Positions 47,723 to 57,178 of a stretch of 64,000 bases of DNA are shown one piece after another. Below the pieces are notes generated by a model. The model ran no database searches. It was given only the letters and a program-made list of their open reading frames with translations, and was not told where the DNA came from. Origin of the DNA: Pseudomonadota bacterium (GTDB lineage: Bacteria; Pseudomonadota; Alphaproteobacteria; Acetobacterales; Acetobacteraceae). Made by a program: the position numbers and the translations under genes. The stretch is taken from contig JAJZFA010000003.1 of assembly GCA_021805565.1 (NCBI GenBank), positions 1 through 64,000 of the forward strand. Reading direction: 5' to 3'. Each line of letters opens with the position of its first letter. Position 1 is the first letter of the stretch.

Positions 47723-48940
47723 TCAGGGCCGGTGCAACTCCGCCCGGGGCCGCGTGACGGTGCGCACGCCCCGTTTGAACACCGCCAGCGGCGAGCGAAC
47801 CTCGGCGATCGTTTGTTCGGGCGTATCCGCATCGAACACGACGATATCGGCGGGATTGCCGGTGGCGATGCCATAGTCCGTCAGCCGCATTAGCCGAGCG
47901 GATCGGTCTGTCAGCATGGCGAAACATTCGCGCAATCGCGCCGCTTCCCCGATTTGGCAGACATTGGCTTGCAAATTGGCCATCCGGATCAGGTTTCCAT
48001 CGCCCAGCGGGGTGAACGGATTGAGGATGTTGTTGCTGGAAATCGAACAGTTCACGCCGTTTTCCACCAGCACGTTCGCGTCGGCGACCCCGCGGCGCAC
48101 GCTGTGGTCCTGGTCGCGGCCCATCATGTAAAGATCGGTGGCCGGCAGCACCGTAACGGCCACGCCGGCGTCTGCGATCCTGGATGCCAGCGCCCGCAAA
48201 TCGCGCGGCGGCAGCGTGGAATATTTGCAGCCGTGCCCCACCGCGACCCGTCCGCCCAGGCCGTACTGCTTCGTCAATTCGCAGACCAGATGAATGTCCA
48301 TGTCGCCGGGCCCGTTGCCAGAGTCCAGATGCATGTCGATATCGGCGTCGTATTCGCGTGCCAGAGCGAAAATCCGGCGTATCTGGCCGTCCTTGTCGGG
48401 GTCGTAGTTGGGCGCCGCGCCGATCACACGCGCACCCCGTTTCATTGCTTCCACCAGCAAGTCGTCAGACCGCTTGTTGTTGGTCAGTCCTTCCTGCGGA
48501 AAAACGCACAACTCGATATCGATTGCCCAGGCATAGTCGCGGCGCAGTTTCTCAAGTGCATCGAAACTGCGCATTTCGACGCCTGCGTCGAGTTCTACAT
48601 GGGTTCGCATCCGCGTCGTGCCGTGCTTGACACAATTTTCGAGGGTGATGGCGGCGCGCCGGTAAACGTCGTCTTCCGTGAATGTGGCCTTCACCGCCGC
48701 GACACGCGGCACCGCGTTGGCGTTGCGGCCGTCTTCGGGCGGGCAGCGATCGATAATGCGCGACTTGTCCAGATGGATATGGGTCTCGACCAGCCCGGCA
48801 CACGCCAGCCGGCCCTGCGCGTCGTACGTCGGCACATCGGCGGTCAGACCCGGTTCGATGGCTACGATCCGGCCGTTTGAAACGCCGATATCGGTCGCTG
48901 TTCCGGTCGTCAGGCGCGCATTGCGAATAATCAGGTCCAT
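47723..48940 (-). CDS. Cytosine deaminase-type amidohydrolase
   Basis: 405-residue metal-dependent hydrolase of the cytosine deaminase / AtzC group. HIHLDKS carries the first two metal His, GTTRMRTHVELD and DMHLDSG follow, VGHGCKYS has another His, and the segment VTVLPATDLYMMGR precedes the C-terminal Asp region. The start at 48940 has GGGAGA upstream; a codon-4 upstream ATG is less likely. Downstream of crcB on the same strand by 56 bp. Substrate could be cytosine or a related cyclic amide. Confidence 0.83.
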   Translation of the reverse strand: MDLIIRNARLTTGTATDIGVSNGRIVAIEPGLTADVPTYDAQGRLACAGLVETHIHLDKSRIIDRCPPEDGRNANAVPRVAAVKATFTEDDVYRRAAITLENCVKHGTTRMRTHVELDAGVEMRSFDALEKLRRDYAWAIDIELCVFPQEGLTNNKRSDDLLVEAMKRGARVIGAAPNYDPDKDGQIRRIFALAREYDADIDMHLDSGNGPGDMDIHLVCELTKQYGLGGRVAVGHGCKYSTLPPRDLRALASRIADAGVAVTVLPATDLYMMGRDQDHSVRRGVADANVLVENGVNCSISSNNILNPFTPLGDGNLIRMANLQANVCQIGEAARLRECFAMLTDRSARLMRLTDYGIATGNPADIVVFDADTPEQTIAEVRSPLAVFKRGVRTVTRPRAELHRP

Positions 48941-48996
48941 GCTGTCTCCCATGTCGCGCGATCACCGTGCCAGCCGTCAAGGGCGGCTGTAAAGGC

Positions 48997-49374
48997 TCAC
49001 AACCGGCCCAGCATCCAGCCGCACCACGTGGCGATGACGCACAGCACCACCGAACCGGCGGCATATCCCAAAGCCGGACCGGTATCGCCCGACTGCATCA
49101 GTTCCAGGGTTTGCAGGCTGAACGCCGAAAACGTAGTGAACCCGCCGCAAACGCCGGTCATCAGGAAAATGCGCAGATCGGGGTGCATGGCAATCCGCAT
49201 CGGCGTCAACGTAAAGCCGCCGACCAGCCCGATGACGAACGATCCGACGACATTGATCAGCAACGTCCCCCAGGGGAATCTCGGCCCGGTCAGGTCCATC
49301 ATGACGCCACCCAGCCAAAAACGCGCGATACTGCCAAGTGCGCCGCCGACAGCGACCGCGATCCACGTGCCCAT
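48997..49374 (-). CDS. crcB: Fluoride exporter CrcB/Fluc
   Basis: 125-residue four-helix membrane protein forming dual-topology fluoride channels. GGALGSIARFWLGG, TLLINVVGSFVIGL and GVCGGFTTFSAFSLQT are diagnostic. Start supported by AAGGAG. Divergent from marR; no fluoride riboswitch was recognised in its 118 bp upstream region. Confidence 0.93.
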   Translation of the reverse strand: MGTWIAVAVGGALGSIARFWLGGVMMDLTGPRFPWGTLLINVVGSFVIGLVGGFTLTPMRIAMHPDLRIFLMTGVCGGFTTFSAFSLQTLELMQSGDTGPALGYAAGSVVLCVIATWCGWMLGRL

Positions 49375-49393
49375 GCTGCTCCTTGAGACTCCT

Positions 49394-49407
49394 CTACCCG
49401 CGGGTAG
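49394..49407. promoter_or_regulatory. 14 bp palindrome upstream of crcB
   Basis: CTACCCGCGGGTAG is a perfect palindrome, 20 bases ahead of the crcB start. It might be an operator or a small hairpin in the crcB leader. Confidence 0.3.
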
Positions 49408-49451
49408 CGGCCTTGCGCGACACGCATGGCCACGACACTGGCTTATATATG

Positions 49452-49465
49452 ATAACGCCAGTTAT
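49452..49465. promoter_or_regulatory. Candidate MarR operator and -10 region
   Basis: ATAACGCCAGTTAT is an inverted repeat (ATAAC-N4-GTTAT) located 27 bases before the marR start and adjoining an AT-rich TATATAT that could be a -10 box. Divergent marR-crcB spacing makes this the natural place for autoregulation of the efflux operon. Confidence 0.45.
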
Positions 49466-49492
49466 GATTGGTGCAACTCAGAGGAATCGTCA

Positions 49493-49978
49493 TTGGATGA
49501 GTTTCATCGCGATCTGCTGTTTCTGCTGAACGACGTCGCCCGGTTATTGCGTGTCGAAGCAGATAAGCGCGCGCGCCTGCATGGCATGACACGCGCACAA
49601 TGGGCCATCCTGATCCGTCTGGAGCGCCAGCCCGGCATTTCGCAGAAGGAACTCTCCGAAATCCTGGAAGTCGAACCGATCACCGTGGCACGCCTGATCG
49701 ACCGGCTGGAAGCCCGCGGCATGGCCGAACGCCGCCCCGATCCGCGCGACCGGCGGATCTGGCGCCTGCATTTACTGGGACCGGCCTATGCCGTCCTGCA
49801 CGAAATCGACGAACAGCGCGCCGATATGACACGAATCGTGACCGCCGGAATCGCGGAAGACTCTATCGAAAACATGACCGAGGCACTGATGCGGATGAAA
49901 TCCATCTTGACCCAGGACAGTCACGGGTCGCGCCGCGGCGCCGAACTCGCCGGCGCCAGTGTGCGGGAGGCGGTGTAA
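49493..49978 (+). CDS. MarR-family transcriptional regulator
   Basis: 161-residue winged-helix repressor. LHGMTRAQWAILIRLERQPG, QKELSEILEVEPITVARLIDRLEARG (recognition helix) and ERRPDPRDRRIWRLHLL (wing) are textbook MarR. The start is a TTG with GAGGA at 49481-49485; no ATG is in the right place. It overlaps the efflux adaptor gene by one base and is expected to repress the operon. Confidence 0.88.
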   Translation: MDEFHRDLLFLLNDVARLLRVEADKRARLHGMTRAQWAILIRLERQPGISQKELSEILEVEPITVARLIDRLEARGMAERRPDPRDRRIWRLHLLGPAYAVLHEIDEQRADMTRIVTAGIAEDSIENMTEALMRMKSILTQDSHGSRRGAELAGASVREAV

Positions 49979-51081
49979 TGTCGCAGACCGCCCTGTCCGG
50001 TTCCCCCCCGCGCGTGGCCGGCCGGGTCGCCGATGCCCCGGTCAGGCGGCGAACCGCATCGATGGTGTTGCGTCCGATCCTGATGCTGGGCGGCATCGCC
50101 GCGGTGGTGGCCGGCGCCGGCTTTTACTGGCTCACCGGCGGCCGCATCGTATCGATCGACGATGCCTATGTGCGTGCCGCGAAAGAAGCGATCGCCACCG
50201 ACGTGTCCGGCATCGTCGCCTCGGTGCCGGTGCATGAAGGCCAGCGCGTGAAAAAAGGCGACGTGCTGCTGCGGCTGGATCGCCGGCCGTTCGAAATCGC
50301 CCTGGCCGGCGCGACGGCCAACCGCGATGGCATTGTCTCCACGCTGAACGCACAGAAACTCGATTACAAGCGCATGCTGCGCGAGGTCGATGTGAAGCAG
50401 GTTCAGCTTGAATCCGATCAAGCCAGCTATGAACGCTATGCCGGATTGATCAAGAGCGGCGGCGTGACGCGGGCCGATTACGACAATGCTCGGTTCCTGC
50501 TGATGGCCGACAAGCAGGCGGTCGAAGCGCTCAAGGTCACGGCCGCCGTGCAGTTGGCCCGGCTGGGCGGGAACCCGGATCCCGACGTGAAGACGCTGGA
50601 CGACTACCTGCAAGCCCAGGCCAAGGTGGATGAGGCGCAGCGCCAGTTGGACGATACCGTCATCCATGCCCCGTTCGGCGGCATCGCGACCCAGGTGGAA
50701 ACCGTACAGCCCGGCATGTATCTGGCGGCCGCCACGGCGGCGTTCGGGCTGGTATCCACCGACAATGTGTGGATCGAAGCCAATCCCAAGGAAACCGAAC
50801 TGACCCATGTGAAAATGGGCGATCCGGTCGCGATCACCGTCGATACCTATCCCGGTCGGACCTGGAAAGGCAGCGTTCAGTCGATCGCACCCAACAGCGG
50901 GTCGGAATTTTCCGTGCTGCCGGCTCAGAACACGTCGGGCAACTGGGTCAAGGTTGTCCAGCGCATCCCGGTCCGCATCGAGGTGGAGCGCAAGGACGGC
51001 GATCTGGAACTGCGCGCGGGCATGAGCGTGGAGACCGACATCGATACCGGTCATGTCCGAAGCTGGCACGACCTGTTTTAA
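49978..51081 (+). CDS. HlyD/EmrA-type membrane fusion protein
   Basis: 367 residues. One N-terminal membrane helix (about 34-54), then SIDDAYVRAAKEAIATDVSG (lipoyl half), a helical hairpin (about 100-210), and the second half with DTVIHAPFGGIATQVETVQPG. It links the inner-membrane MFS pump to an outer-membrane channel. Starts at TAATG with the marR stop; the pump gene begins 3 bases after its stop. Confidence 0.9.
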   Translation: MSQTALSGSPPRVAGRVADAPVRRRTASMVLRPILMLGGIAAVVAGAGFYWLTGGRIVSIDDAYVRAAKEAIATDVSGIVASVPVHEGQRVKKGDVLLRLDRRPFEIALAGATANRDGIVSTLNAQKLDYKRMLREVDVKQVQLESDQASYERYAGLIKSGGVTRADYDNARFLLMADKQAVEALKVTAAVQLARLGGNPDPDVKTLDDYLQAQAKVDEAQRQLDDTVIHAPFGGIATQVETVQPGMYLAAATAAFGLVSTDNVWIEANPKETELTHVKMGDPVAITVDTYPGRTWKGSVQSIAPNSGSEFSVLPAQNTSGNWVKVVQRIPVRIEVERKDGDLELRAGMSVETDIDTGHVRSWHDLF

Positions 51082-51084
51082 GCG

Positions 51085-52626
51085 ATGTCCGCGACGCATG
51101 AACGGGTGCCGCATCGGCTGATCATCACGCTGTGCACCGTGGGTGCGACGCTGATGCAGGCGCTGGACCAGACGATCGCCAACGTGGCGCTGCCTTATAT
51201 GCAGGGCAGCCTGTCGGCGACCTACGATGAAATCACCTGGGTGCTGACCTCGTACATTACCGCCGCCGCCATCATGACGGCGCCCGTCGGCTGGCTGGCA
51301 TCGCGGTTCGGCCGGAAATATCTGTTCATCACCTGCCTGATCGGCTTTACCGGCACGTCCATGATGTGCGGGGCGGCGCAATCGCTGACCCAGATGGTGG
51401 CCTTCCGGCTGATGCAGGGCATGTTCGGCGCGGCGCTGGTCCCTTTGTCGCAATCGACCATGATGGACATCTACCCCGCCGAACAACGCGGCAAGGCCAT
51501 GGCGATCTGGGGGATCGGCGTCATGGTTGGCCCCATCCTCGGGCCGACACTCGGCGGCTACCTGACCGAGATGTACAACTGGCGCTATGTTTTTTACATC
51601 AACCTGCCGTTCGGCATCCTGGCCACGCTGGGCCTGATATTTTTCATGCCGCGGTCGTTCGGTAACTTCAACCTGCGCTTTGACTGGATCGGCTTCGGCG
51701 TGCTGTCGCTGGGGATCGGCGGCCTGCAAATGATGTTGGATCGAGGGCAGGACCAGGACTGGTTCACCTCCACCGAAGTCATCGCCGAAGCGGTCCTGGG
51801 CGGGCTGGGGATTTATCTGTTCGTCGTCCACATGATCACGGCGAAAAAGCCGTTCATTCCGGTTGTCTTGTTCAAGGACCGGAATTTCTCCGCCGGGCTG
51901 GTGTTGATGGCGGCAACGGGGACGATTTTGGTGTCCAGTTCGTCGCTGATGGCGCCGTGGCTGCAAAATCTGGCGAATTATCCGGTGGAGGCCGCCGGTC
52001 TGATCATGGCACCGCGCGGCATCGGCACCATGACGGCGATGCTAACCGGCGGAAGGCTGGCAACCCGGATGGACCCGCGCAAGCTGATGGCGGTGGGAAT
52101 CCTGATGCTGGCCTGGTCGATGTGGGAAATGACGGGCTGGACGCCGGATATCGCGCCCTGGACAATTATCGTCACCATCGTCGCACAGGGCGCCGGACTT
52201 GGGTTCGTGTTCCTGCCACTGCAGATCCTGGCCTTCGCGACATTGCCGCCGCAATACCGCACCGATGGCGCATCGTTGTTCAGCCTGTTCCGCAACATCG
52301 GCGCGGCGGTCGGCGTGTCGGTGACATCGGCGGTGCTGGCGCATAACACGCAAGTGCTGCATGAATCGATCGGCGCGGCGGTCACACCGTTCAACCGAGC
52401 CCTTCAGGGCGGCGGGATGGTGAGCCATGCCTGGAACCCGGTCCAGGCGCACGGCGCCGCGGTAATGGACCAGATCGTCAATCAGCAGGCGCAGATCACC
52501 GCGTATATCGACGATTACTGGATGATGATCTTCACAACTTTGCCCTCTTTGTTACTGCTGCTCCTGATGCGCCGCCCGAAACCCGGCGCGGGTGCTCCGG
52601 TGGAGGCACACGCCGCGATGGATTAG
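51085..52626 (+). CDS. DHA2-family MFS multidrug transporter (EmrB type)
   Basis: 513-residue 14-helix proton antiporter. LDQTIANVALPYMQGSLSAT (motif D1 type), LASRFGRKYLF (motif A), GIGVMVGPILGPTLGGYL (motif C) are present. Forms an EmrAB-like tripartite pump with the preceding adaptor, under control of the MarR protein. The outer-membrane component is not encoded here. Confidence 0.92.
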   Translation: MSATHERVPHRLIITLCTVGATLMQALDQTIANVALPYMQGSLSATYDEITWVLTSYITAAAIMTAPVGWLASRFGRKYLFITCLIGFTGTSMMCGAAQSLTQMVAFRLMQGMFGAALVPLSQSTMMDIYPAEQRGKAMAIWGIGVMVGPILGPTLGGYLTEMYNWRYVFYINLPFGILATLGLIFFMPRSFGNFNLRFDWIGFGVLSLGIGGLQMMLDRGQDQDWFTSTEVIAEAVLGGLGIYLFVVHMITAKKPFIPVVLFKDRNFSAGLVLMAATGTILVSSSSLMAPWLQNLANYPVEAAGLIMAPRGIGTMTAMLTGGRLATRMDPRKLMAVGILMLAWSMWEMTGWTPDIAPWTIIVTIVAQGAGLGFVFLPLQILAFATLPPQYRTDGASLFSLFRNIGAAVGVSVTSAVLAHNTQVLHESIGAAVTPFNRALQGGGMVSHAWNPVQAHGAAVMDQIVNQQAQITAYIDDYWMMIFTTLPSLLLLLLMRRPKPGAGAPVEAHAAMD

Positions 52627-52663
52627 GGACGCGGCACAGGCCGCGATGGATCAGGGACGCGGC
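52612..52663. repeat. Short tandem duplication across the MFS stop codon
   Basis: A 24 nt unit (GCCGCGATGGATTAGGGACG...) at 52612-52635 recurs at 52640-52663 with one mismatch, period 28. The first copy contains the TAG stop of the transporter gene; in the second the TAG is CAG. Confidence 0.7.
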
Positions 52664-52845
52664 CGCAATCAAAGACAGTCATTGCCGGGCATGGCCAAAG
52701 GGAGCGATGGACGATGCCGCCAGTGGAGGGGACTGGCCAGCACGCCGTTTTGCGGTAGCATTCCCCGCTCAGGGCGCTCCGGATGCCCGCATTCCACGGG
52801 CACATCGAACGGGCAGCGTCTTCGGCCAATGAAGGAGGCACGCCC

Positions 52846-54792
52846 ATGTCAGGAACAAAAAACGGCAGAAGTCCCCGTTCGGTCGCTCTGGCCGGCCCCT
52901 ATGGCAGCGGAAAATCCACGCTTTTCGAAGCCCTGCTGGACGCGGCGGGCGCACCGTTGAAGCGGCCGGCCGACCCGCGAAACCGCCCGATGACGACCGA
53001 GATCCGGATCGGCCATTGCAGCTACCTTGGCGATCCCTGGTCGGTCCTTGACTGCCCCGGCTCGATCGAATTCGCCCACCAGACATGTTCCGCCCTCGCG
53101 ATGGCCGATATTACCGTGGTGGTGTGCGAACCGTCTCCGGCCAAGGCCGCGATGGTCGGACCGCTGCTCAAGACGCTGAAGGACGAAGGCATTCCGCACA
53201 TCGTTTTCATCAATAAAATCGACACGCTGGAAGACAGCCTCGCCGATACGCTGGCCAGCCTGCAAGCTTATACGTCCAGCCCGCTAATACTGCGGCAAAT
53301 GCCGATTTTCGAAGGCCCGGCCGTCACCGGCTATGTCGATCTGATGAGCGAGCGGGCATATCGCTACCGCAACGGACAGGCGTCCGAACTGATGCGGATT
53401 CCCGACGCCATGATGGCGGATGAACAGGTCGCCCTCGGCCGGCTGGTAGAAACCCTGGCCGACCGCGACGACGCGCTGCTGGAGAAAGTGCTGGAAGACA
53501 TTAAACCGACGCCGGAAGAATTGTACCGCGACATGCGCAAGGATCTGCTCAACGGTTCGGTGATCGAGGTTCTGGTCGGCGCCGCCGAACACGCCAACGG
53601 CGTGCGCCGGCTGTGGAAGACGTTGCGCCACGACACGCCCGATCCTCTGGAAACCGCGGAACGCCGGGAAATCGTGCCGGGCGGCGCGGCGCGCGCCCAG
53701 GTGTTCAAGACGGTGTATGCCGGACACACCGGAAAACTGTCGTACGCCCGTGTCTGGAGCGGAACCATTACCGACGGCGCCCAACTCGGCGGAACCCGTC
53801 TGGGCGGCATCTATCGTTTTATAAACGGCGAGATGACAAAGGTGCCGGACGCGAAACAAGGCGACGTGGTCGCGTTCGGCCGCCTGGACGGCGTGCCCAC
53901 CGGTGCCACGCTGTCGCCCGGCGGACAGCCCGAACGCCTGCCGTTTCCGCGCGCCACGCCGCCGGTGTACGCGATGGCGATCGCCACGACCGACCGCAAG
54001 GACGACGTGAAACTGTCCGGCGCGCTGCACAAACTGGCCGAGGAGGATCCGTCGCTGTTCATTACGCGGGATGGCGAAACGGTGTTGCACGGCCAGGGGG
54101 AAATACACCTGCAAAGCACCGTGGAACATCTGGCTCGGGACTACGGCCTGAAACTCGCGGTTCACAAACCGGCCGTCGCCTACAAGGAAACCATCCGGAC
54201 CGGGGTAACGGAGCATGGCCGGCTGAAACGCCAGACCGGCGGCCACGGCCAGTTCGCCGACGTCAAGATCGAGATCGCCCCCAGGGCACGCGGCGAGGGG
54301 TTTCAGTTCATCGACAAGATCGTCGGCGGCGCGGTTCCCCGCAACTTCATTCCAGCCGTGGGCGACGCCGCCCGCGAGGCCACCGCGAAAGGTCCGTTCG
54401 GCTATCCGGTGGTCGATATCGCGGTCACACTCGTGGATGGCGGGTTTCACGCGGTCGATAGCTCCGACATGGCGTTCCGCGCCGCGACCCAGATCGCGAT
54501 GAAAGAGGGCCTGGCGAAGGCCGAGCCGGTCCTGCTGGAACCGGTGGGACACGTCACGATCAGCGTGCCGAACGACTATACGGCCCGGGCGCAGCGGTTG
54601 CTGACCGGCCGGCGCGGGCAGATTCTGGGGTTCGCGGAAAGACCCGGCTGGACCGGGTGGGACGACGTGGAGGCCCTGGTGCCGGAGGCCGAGATGCATG
54701 ATCTGATCATCGAATTACGCTCCCAGACCATGGGTCTTGGCACGTTCCGGCAACGGTTCGATCATCTGGCGGAAACGCGGGCGGTGCCGTAA
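52846..54792 (+). CDS. EF-G-like translational GTPase
   Basis: 648 residues, shorter than true EF-G (about 700). G1 is AGPYGSGKST, G3 DCPGS, G4 NKID. The switch I sequence RGITI of EF-G is missing; the stretch between G1 and G3 is short (MTTEIRIGHCSYLG). Domains III-V are recognisable: HGQGEIHLQSTVEHLARDYG, RQTGGHGQFADVKIEI and GYPVVDIAVTLVDGG. This matches the EF-G-like paralogues of unknown role found beside canonical EF-G in many alphaproteobacteria. Start fixed by GAAGGAGG at 52831-52838. Confidence 0.88.
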   Translation: MSGTKNGRSPRSVALAGPYGSGKSTLFEALLDAAGAPLKRPADPRNRPMTTEIRIGHCSYLGDPWSVLDCPGSIEFAHQTCSALAMADITVVVCEPSPAKAAMVGPLLKTLKDEGIPHIVFINKIDTLEDSLADTLASLQAYTSSPLILRQMPIFEGPAVTGYVDLMSERAYRYRNGQASELMRIPDAMMADEQVALGRLVETLADRDDALLEKVLEDIKPTPEELYRDMRKDLLNGSVIEVLVGAAEHANGVRRLWKTLRHDTPDPLETAERREIVPGGAARAQVFKTVYAGHTGKLSYARVWSGTITDGAQLGGTRLGGIYRFINGEMTKVPDAKQGDVVAFGRLDGVPTGATLSPGGQPERLPFPRATPPVYAMAIATTDRKDDVKLSGALHKLAEEDPSLFITRDGETVLHGQGEIHLQSTVEHLARDYGLKLAVHKPAVAYKETIRTGVTEHGRLKRQTGGHGQFADVKIEIAPRARGEGFQFIDKIVGGAVPRNFIPAVGDAAREATAKGPFGYPVVDIAVTLVDGGFHAVDSSDMAFRAATQIAMKEGLAKAEPVLLEPVGHVTISVPNDYTARAQRLLTGRRGQILGFAERPGWTGWDDVEALVPEAEMHDLIIELRSQTMGLGTFRQRFDHLAETRAVP

Positions 54793-54867
54793 CCCGCTCG
54801 CGGCGTTGACGTTTGGTTAACCCGCCGGGGTCATGCTGGGGAAAGCGACCTTGGGGCGGTACCGGCC

Positions 54868-55884
54868 ATGCAACTCAATTTGTGGGATGACCAACCGGCC
54901 GGTTCGTTGGATAGGCGGAATGCGATAGATGCTGGTGCTTTGTTTACGGATCGGTCAATCTTAGCGACTCGAAGCGAAGGGTTTGGACGTATGGCGGTCG
55001 CGACCGGAAAGCGCGGACTTTCTCCGATTTATCTTGACCGAGCGGTTGCCGACCGAAACCCCGAGATCAGGCTGCATATGCCTTCGGGAAAAAAACGCAT
55101 CGCATTTGGCTGGTACGGCGGAAAATTTAGTCACCTGGACTGGCTGCTGCCTTTGCTGCCCGCCACCCATCACTATTGTGAACCTTTTGCCGGGTCCGGC
55201 GCGGTGTTGCTGAACCGCGCTCCGGCACCGGTAGAAACTTACAACGATATCGACGGCGAGGTGGTGAATTTCTTTCGTGTGTTGCGTGACGAGCCGGAAT
55301 TACTCGCGCGGCAGATCGCGCTGACCCCGTTTTCACGCGAGGAATTTTTTCACGCGGTCAACGCGCCGGTGCGGGCTATGACCGACATCGAGAGAGCCCG
55401 GCGCTTTTTCGTGCGGGCGCGTCAGACCCGCACCGGACTGGCACAGACAGCGACACTGGGACGCTGGGCAAACTGCAAGAATACCAGCCGGTCCGGCATG
55501 TCGGGGGTAATTTCCCGCTGGCTTGGCGGGATCGAGGGACTGGACGATATCGGGGCACGCCTGTTGCGGGTTCAAATCGAAAACCGCCCGGCTGTCGATG
55601 TCGTCCGGTTGTATGACAGTCAAGAAACGCTATTTTACTGCGATCCGCCCTATCTCCACTCGACCCGTGGCGATTCGAAGGCCTACGGTTTCGAGATGGA
55701 TGAAGAACAGCACCGCGAACTCGCGGTCGCGTTGCATTGCATCGAAGGCAAGGCGGCGATCTCGGGCTACCGGTGCGCTCTGATGGATCGTTTATACAAG
55801 GGCTGGCGCCGGTTCGATGCCGATGAAAAGCACTGCCACTCCATCAAACAATTACGCCAGGAATCGGTCTGGATGAACTATTGA
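54868..55884 (+). CDS. D12-class (Dam-type) adenine-specific DNA methyltransferase
   Basis: 338 residues. AdoMet-binding FGWYGGKFSHLDWL and EPFAGSGAVLL (motif I), and the catalytic DPPYLHSTRGDSK (motif IV, DPPY) define an alpha-class N6-adenine methylase. About 70 N-terminal residues precede the usual start of the family. The first 250 bases are clearly AT-richer than the neighbours. Its 3' end faces a SacI-family endonuclease gene 10 bp away, so it is likely the protecting methylase of an R-M pair. Target site unknown. Confidence 0.8.
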   Translation: MQLNLWDDQPAGSLDRRNAIDAGALFTDRSILATRSEGFGRMAVATGKRGLSPIYLDRAVADRNPEIRLHMPSGKKRIAFGWYGGKFSHLDWLLPLLPATHHYCEPFAGSGAVLLNRAPAPVETYNDIDGEVVNFFRVLRDEPELLARQIALTPFSREEFFHAVNAPVRAMTDIERARRFFVRARQTRTGLAQTATLGRWANCKNTSRSGMSGVISRWLGGIEGLDDIGARLLRVQIENRPAVDVVRLYDSQETLFYCDPPYLHSTRGDSKAYGFEMDEEQHRELAVALHCIEGKAAISGYRCALMDRLYKGWRRFDADEKHCHSIKQLRQESVWMNY

Positions 55885-55894
55885 GGCGATAACC

Positions 55895-57037
55895 TCACAG
55901 TTCTTCCAGCAGACGCGCAAGCGCACGGCGGTCGGCGATCAACGCGTGACTGTCCAACTCCTCCGCGAGCATGCGGACGAAAGCCGGCAGCGTTCCGTCC
56001 TGCTGGTCCAAAAGCGGTAGCCAAAGCCGGACAGCTTCCAGCACGTCCATCACGACGATGCGGCGCCCGAGGCTGTCCTGGTCTTTCAGGAAAGCCGCGA
56101 TCGCGATCGCATCGGCGGTGTCCTCCCGCGGCAACCACGATGCGCGCGTGAACAGATACCCACGGGGCGCTCGATACGTGTCCATCTGGATCGCGAGTTG
56201 GCGGATTTGATCGACTGCGATGGCCTGGGCTTTGACCTCGCCGACGGCTCGGACCACGCCATCCGCCTTGCATAAGGCATCATAGGGTGCTGGATCGTTG
56301 ACATGGTGACTTTCGACCACATCCCAGCCAATCCGTAGATGGGGTCCGGCAAACCGGAGCAGCGCGACGCTGGCACCTTCATGACGGCGACCACCCCGGT
56401 CCTCATTCAGCCACCGGGCAAGCAGACCGATGGTCACGGCGGTGCTGAGACGGGGCGGAATGCGGTAGATCACCACCGAATTTTCCAGCAGGGCCAGCTC
56501 GAAGCGGGCCAGACAATATAATACGGCGGCGGCATCGTGCGGTTCGGCGGCGACGTGGCCGACAACGGTCAGCAAGGCTTCGGCACCGGCAAGCTTGTTT
56601 TTCCGGCGCGCAAGCCATGCCGCGTCGATCGATGGCTCCCGATACGGATTTGAAACAAACGGATCCCGGCTGGGTTGCCAGGGTGCATTGGATCGCGACG
56701 CGACGGCGAGCAGAACTGGATAAATCGCCTCTTTGTAGAGCGACCGGAAGTCTCTGCCCCCGGCCCCCGCCTGAATTTTATCCGGTGGAACACCGGAATC
56801 GGCCGCCGTCGCGGATGTAACTGTCAGAGCAACCAGCCGGCAGGTTTCGGCCCCGCCCGCGACCAGTGCCTCGCAGGCCAGCACGATGCGATCGGAAAGT
56901 GGCGGCCATGATTCGATGTCGCCCGAATCGGCGAACGCTGCTTCGGCCAGCCGGCGCATCCGGTATGCGATCCCATCCGGGCTGTCCGAATCGTAGTCCT
57001 TCGGTCCTGCCGGCTTTGGTGATTTTACCTTCGCCAT
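55895..57037 (-). CDS. SacI-family type II restriction endonuclease
   Basis: 380 residues resembling the SacI restriction endonuclease family in overall layout: an N-terminal helical part, GRDFRSLYKEAIYPVLLAVA, REPSIDAAW, then a PD-(D/E)XK-like core PYDALCKADGVVRAVGEVKAQ (Asp...EVK) near residue 265. The family call is by pattern memory rather than alignment. It is convergent with the methylase, stop-to-stop 10 bp. Start at the ATG at 57037; codons upstream look non-coding. No controller (C) protein gene is visible. Confidence 0.68.
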   Translation of the reverse strand: MAKVKSPKPAGPKDYDSDSPDGIAYRMRRLAEAAFADSGDIESWPPLSDRIVLACEALVAGGAETCRLVALTVTSATAADSGVPPDKIQAGAGGRDFRSLYKEAIYPVLLAVASRSNAPWQPSRDPFVSNPYREPSIDAAWLARRKNKLAGAEALLTVVGHVAAEPHDAAAVLYCLARFELALLENSVVIYRIPPRLSTAVTIGLLARWLNEDRGGRRHEGASVALLRFAGPHLRIGWDVVESHHVNDPAPYDALCKADGVVRAVGEVKAQAIAVDQIRQLAIQMDTYRAPRGYLFTRASWLPREDTADAIAIAAFLKDQDSLGRRIVVMDVLEAVRLWLPLLDQQDGTLPAFVRMLAEELDSHALIADRRALARLLEEL

Positions 57038-57178
57038 TGTACGTATGTATGCGGGGTATCGGGGACATATACAATCGCATCGAAGCCGGCCGCGGTCCTG
57101 GCACCGCTCGCCCGCTTGCACCGCATCGCCCACGCTCGCACAGTACCTGTTCGATCCGTCAACAAGGGAAGCTGTCCG

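Noticed and set aside
49375-49480. Fluoride riboswitch ahead of crcB
   Set aside because: I could not find the conserved aptamer sequence in this short region, although a covariance search would be more sensitive.
49921-51966. 681-codon minus-strand frame across the efflux genes
   Set aside because: Shadow of emrA/emrB-type genes; His/Arg/Gln-rich translation.
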